Part shown: positions 48,221 to 49,356 of the stretch, in pieces
How the letters are laid out: every line of letters starts with the position of its first letter
How positions within the stretch are numbered: the stretch's first letter is position 1
Notes under the pieces: generated by a model
The model's database searches: none
What the model saw: the letters and a program-made list of their open reading frames with translations, nothing else
Told to the model about the DNA's origin: nothing
Position numbers and translations under genes: made by a program
Origin: Chloroflexota bacterium
Lineage (GTDB): Bacteria; Chloroflexota; Anaerolineae; B4-G1; SLSP01
Length of the DNA: 49,356 nucleotides
Direction of reading: 5' to 3'
NCBI GenBank assembly: GCA_019873645.1
Contig: JAIOAX010000035.1
Location: 1 to 49,356, forward strand

Positions 48221-48326
48221 GGCACGGTCTGGAGACCGGCCCGAGCAAAAAGGTGTGGCCGGTCTCTGACCGCGCTACTGCAGGATCAGTCGCTGCGCAG
48301 GCACGGTCTGGAGACCGGCCTGAGCA
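48221..48326. repeat. GGTCTC-type palindrome cluster, three copies
   Basis: Copies 1 and 3 are direct repeats starting GGCACGGTCTGGAG and ending CGAGCA or TGAGCA; copy 2 lies inverted between them. Each can form a short hairpin. The family is dispersed in other intergenic gaps of the window. Confidence 0.85.
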
Positions 48327-48390
48327 GCGTCTAGTTGCCGTAACTAATAAATCGCCCCCACCCTGAAATGCCCCAGCGCCACTACAGGAC

Positions 48391-48419
48391 TTGACTTTTC
48401 GGTAAATCCCCTCTACAAT
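48391..48419 (+). promoter_or_regulatory. Promoter of the DUF4870 gene
   Basis: TTGACT (48391-48396), 17-bp spacer, TACAAT (48414-48419), 55 bp before the ATG at 48475. Confidence 0.75.
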
Positions 48420-48474
48420 AATACACGAAGTTGACGGATTTGTATTCCCACAAATTAAACAAAGGAGTCGTGCT

Positions 48475-48819
48475 ATGGTTCAAATGAATCCCCAAGTTCC
48501 AACAGATGTGACGGATGACGATAAGCTGTGGGCCTTGTTGAGCTGGCTGCTTGCTCCCTGGGTGCCGATCCTTATTTTGTTGCTTGAAGATAAAAAGAAT
48601 CGCCCCTTTCTCAAATACAATGCTATTCAAGCCTTGGCTTTGGGAATTGTGAACTACGTGGTCTCGGGAATTCTTGTCCCTATACTCGGCATCGGGTGTT
48701 TCACCGGTTTGGTTGTGTTTGTTTACTGGATATACCTTGCCGTTCAAGCGTATAAAGGAGTCTGGGTCACAATCCCCGTCCTCACCGACTTCTGCAAAGG
48801 CCAGGGCTGGATCAGCTAA
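48475..48819 (+). CDS. DUF4870 domain membrane protein
   Basis: 114 residues. DUF4870 features: DDKLWALLSWLLAPWVPILI at the N-terminus, then KKNRPFLKYNAIQALALGIVNYVV (the FLKYHAxQAL pattern) and VYWIYLAVQAYKGVWVTIPVL. Three membrane segments are visible (about 18-37, 52-75, 77-97). The ATG follows AAAGGAGTCGTGCT. Function unknown. It is monocistronic, with its own promoter and a terminator at 48842. Confidence 0.9.
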   Translation: MVQMNPQVPTDVTDDDKLWALLSWLLAPWVPILILLLEDKKNRPFLKYNAIQALALGIVNYVVSGILVPILGIGCFTGLVVFVYWIYLAVQAYKGVWVTIPVLTDFCKGQGWIS

Positions 48820-48841
48820 GCGTCTCCTCTTCATCACAAAG

Positions 48842-48875
48842 AGCGGCTTCCTTACCCCCTGAGGAAGCCGCTTTT
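48842..48875 (+). terminator. Terminator after the DUF4870 gene
   Basis: AGCGGCTTCC pairs with GGAAGCCGCT over 10 bp (48842-48851 and 48863-48872), 11-nt loop, followed by TTTT counting the last stem base. Confidence 0.88.
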
Positions 48876-48903
48876 GACGTGTCCCCAACGCTATGCTATA
48901 CTT

Positions 48904-48938
48904 GGGGACCGGGGATTAGGGATTGGGGACTGGGGATC
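48904..48938 (+). repeat. Heptamer array GGGGATT-type in the recJ leader
   Basis: GGGGACC, GGGGATT, AGGGATT, GGGGACT, GGGGATC, running straight into the GGAGG ribosome site of recJ. It is the complement type of the CCAATCC heptamers translated inside the fused oxidoreductase (18923-18971). Confidence 0.92.
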
Positions 48939-48948
48939 GGAGGTAGGA

Positions 48949-49356
48949 ATGATCGCTCGCAAACGCTGGCGCATTGCGCCGCCGGCTCCACCGGCGTTTT
49001 TGCAACGTTTGCCGGACATCCCCCCGTTGGTCGCGCAACTGCTTTACAATCGCGGCATTACCACGCCTGACGAGGCGGAAACCTTTCTCCAGGGCGCGTT
49101 TGGCTTCGATAATCCCTTCGCCATGAAGGATATTTCTGTGGCCGTGCGCCTGTTGCGACAGGCCATCAAGCAACGCGCCCCCATCGTGATCTACGGCGAT
49201 TACGATGTGGACGGAGTGACGGCTTCGGCAATCCTGGCACAGACGCTGGAATCGCTGGGCGCGCAGGTCAAAGTCTACATCCCCAACCGGTTTGATGAAG
49301 GGTACGGCCTGAATGTCGAAGCCATCACCGAGCTGGCGCAACAGGGCGCGCGCGTT
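48949..49356 (+). CDS. recJ: Single-stranded-DNA-specific exonuclease RecJ, N-terminal part
   Basis: The open frame from the ATG at 48949 runs off the window edge (136 codons seen). It is preceded by GGAGGTAGGA. The N-terminal RecJ region is recognisable: WRIAPPAPP, LVAQLLYNRGITTPDEAETFL, and PIVIYGDYDVDGVTASAIL, the first DHH-superfamily metal motif (DYDVDG). RecJ is a 5'-3' single-strand exonuclease for recombination and mismatch repair. The remaining motifs (DHH, GG...H) would lie beyond the window. Its leader is a heptamer array. Confidence 0.93.
   Translation, partial: MIARKRWRIAPPAPPAFLQRLPDIPPLVAQLLYNRGITTPDEAETFLQGAFGFDNPFAMKDISVAVRLLRQAIKQRAPIVIYGDYDVDGVTASAILAQTLESLGAQVKVYIPNRFDEGYGLNVEAITELAQQGARV

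Larger units (their letters stand above)
48170..48474. other. Intergenic region with GGTCTC palindromes and a promoter
   Basis: Two 27-bp direct copies (48221-48247 and 48300-48326, one difference) each contain CGGTCTGGAGACCG and flank an inverted relative, GCCGGTCTCTGACCGCG (48258-48274). Related palindromes lie at 43653 and 9925. At 48391-48419 a promoter serves the downstream gene. No gene is seen. Confidence 0.75.

Overview
The window reads as a chromosomal stretch of a Chloroflexota bacterium, most likely Anaerolineae-like. This is inferred from gene style: a peptide-binding lipoprotein with a Val/Thr/Glu-rich linker ending in TATPEPE, a large MalT-type LuxR regulator, GAF- and REC-linked class III cyclases, a DUF4870 protein, a tungsten-type aldehyde:ferredoxin oxidoreductase and many short tandem repeats between genes. 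The DNA is GC-rich with dense genes on both strands. There is no prophage, no intact insertion sequence and no CRISPR array.

Layout. 0.3-5.6 kb (minus): a sugar/polyol cluster (TIM-barrel isomerase, Gfo/Idh/MocA dehydrogenase, tandem class II aldolase), a DUF5674 pair and a PlsC-like acyltransferase. 5.7-9.8 kb (minus): a membrane-anchored alpha/beta hydrolase and a MalT-like regulator. 10.1-16.5 kb (plus): a complete peptide/nickel-type ABC importer in the order ATPase, ATPase, binding lipoprotein, permease, permease. 16.7-20.1 kb (plus): one 1142-residue enzyme fusing all parts of HcnABC/opine-oxidase/dye-linked amino acid dehydrogenase complexes. 20.3-22.5 kb: a small protein, a cut-short aspartic protease, and a putative endonuclease/methyltransferase pair. 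22.6-28 kb: a lone response regulator; a minus-strand redox/sensing group (cytidylate-kinase-like protein, Crp/Fnr regulator, ferredoxin, DUF438-hemerythrin-PAS protein, MoaD-like protein); a degenerate histidine kinase. 28-36.5 kb: ferritin-like protein and leucyl aminopeptidase, a clostripain-like protease, a second Crp, a DUF3307 membrane protein and a GAF-GAF-cyclase. 36.5-41.7 kb: TfoX-like protein, CPBP protease, NAD synthetase, tRNA-Lys, a PadR/BtrH-like pair and a GH130 remnant. 41.7-49.4 kb: aldehyde:ferredoxin oxidoreductase, PlsY-like acyltransferase, DEDD exonuclease, REC-GAF-cyclase, MnmA, DUF4870 protein and the 5' part of recJ.

How the genes may work together. The importer is probably expressed as one unit, with a hairpin behind the lipoprotein gene; the fused oxidoreductase behind it, past a terminator, could oxidise an imported amino acid or amine. 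Two class III cyclases and a Crp with a normal cAMP pocket suggest local cAMP signalling. Ferredoxin, aldehyde:ferredoxin oxidoreductase, the hemerythrin protein and the fused dehydrogenase fit an organism using low-potential electron carriers and sensing O2 or NO.

The most unusual feature is a pervasive population of degenerate 7-, 8- and 9-bp tandem repeats. They lie in 5' leaders just before Shine-Dalgarno sites, across stop codons, as long inverted pairs between genes, and, remarkably, in frame inside the fused oxidoreductase gene, where heptanucleotides are translated into heptapeptide-periodic linkers. A 113-bp dispersed repeat and a GGTCTC-type palindrome family add to this repeat landscape.
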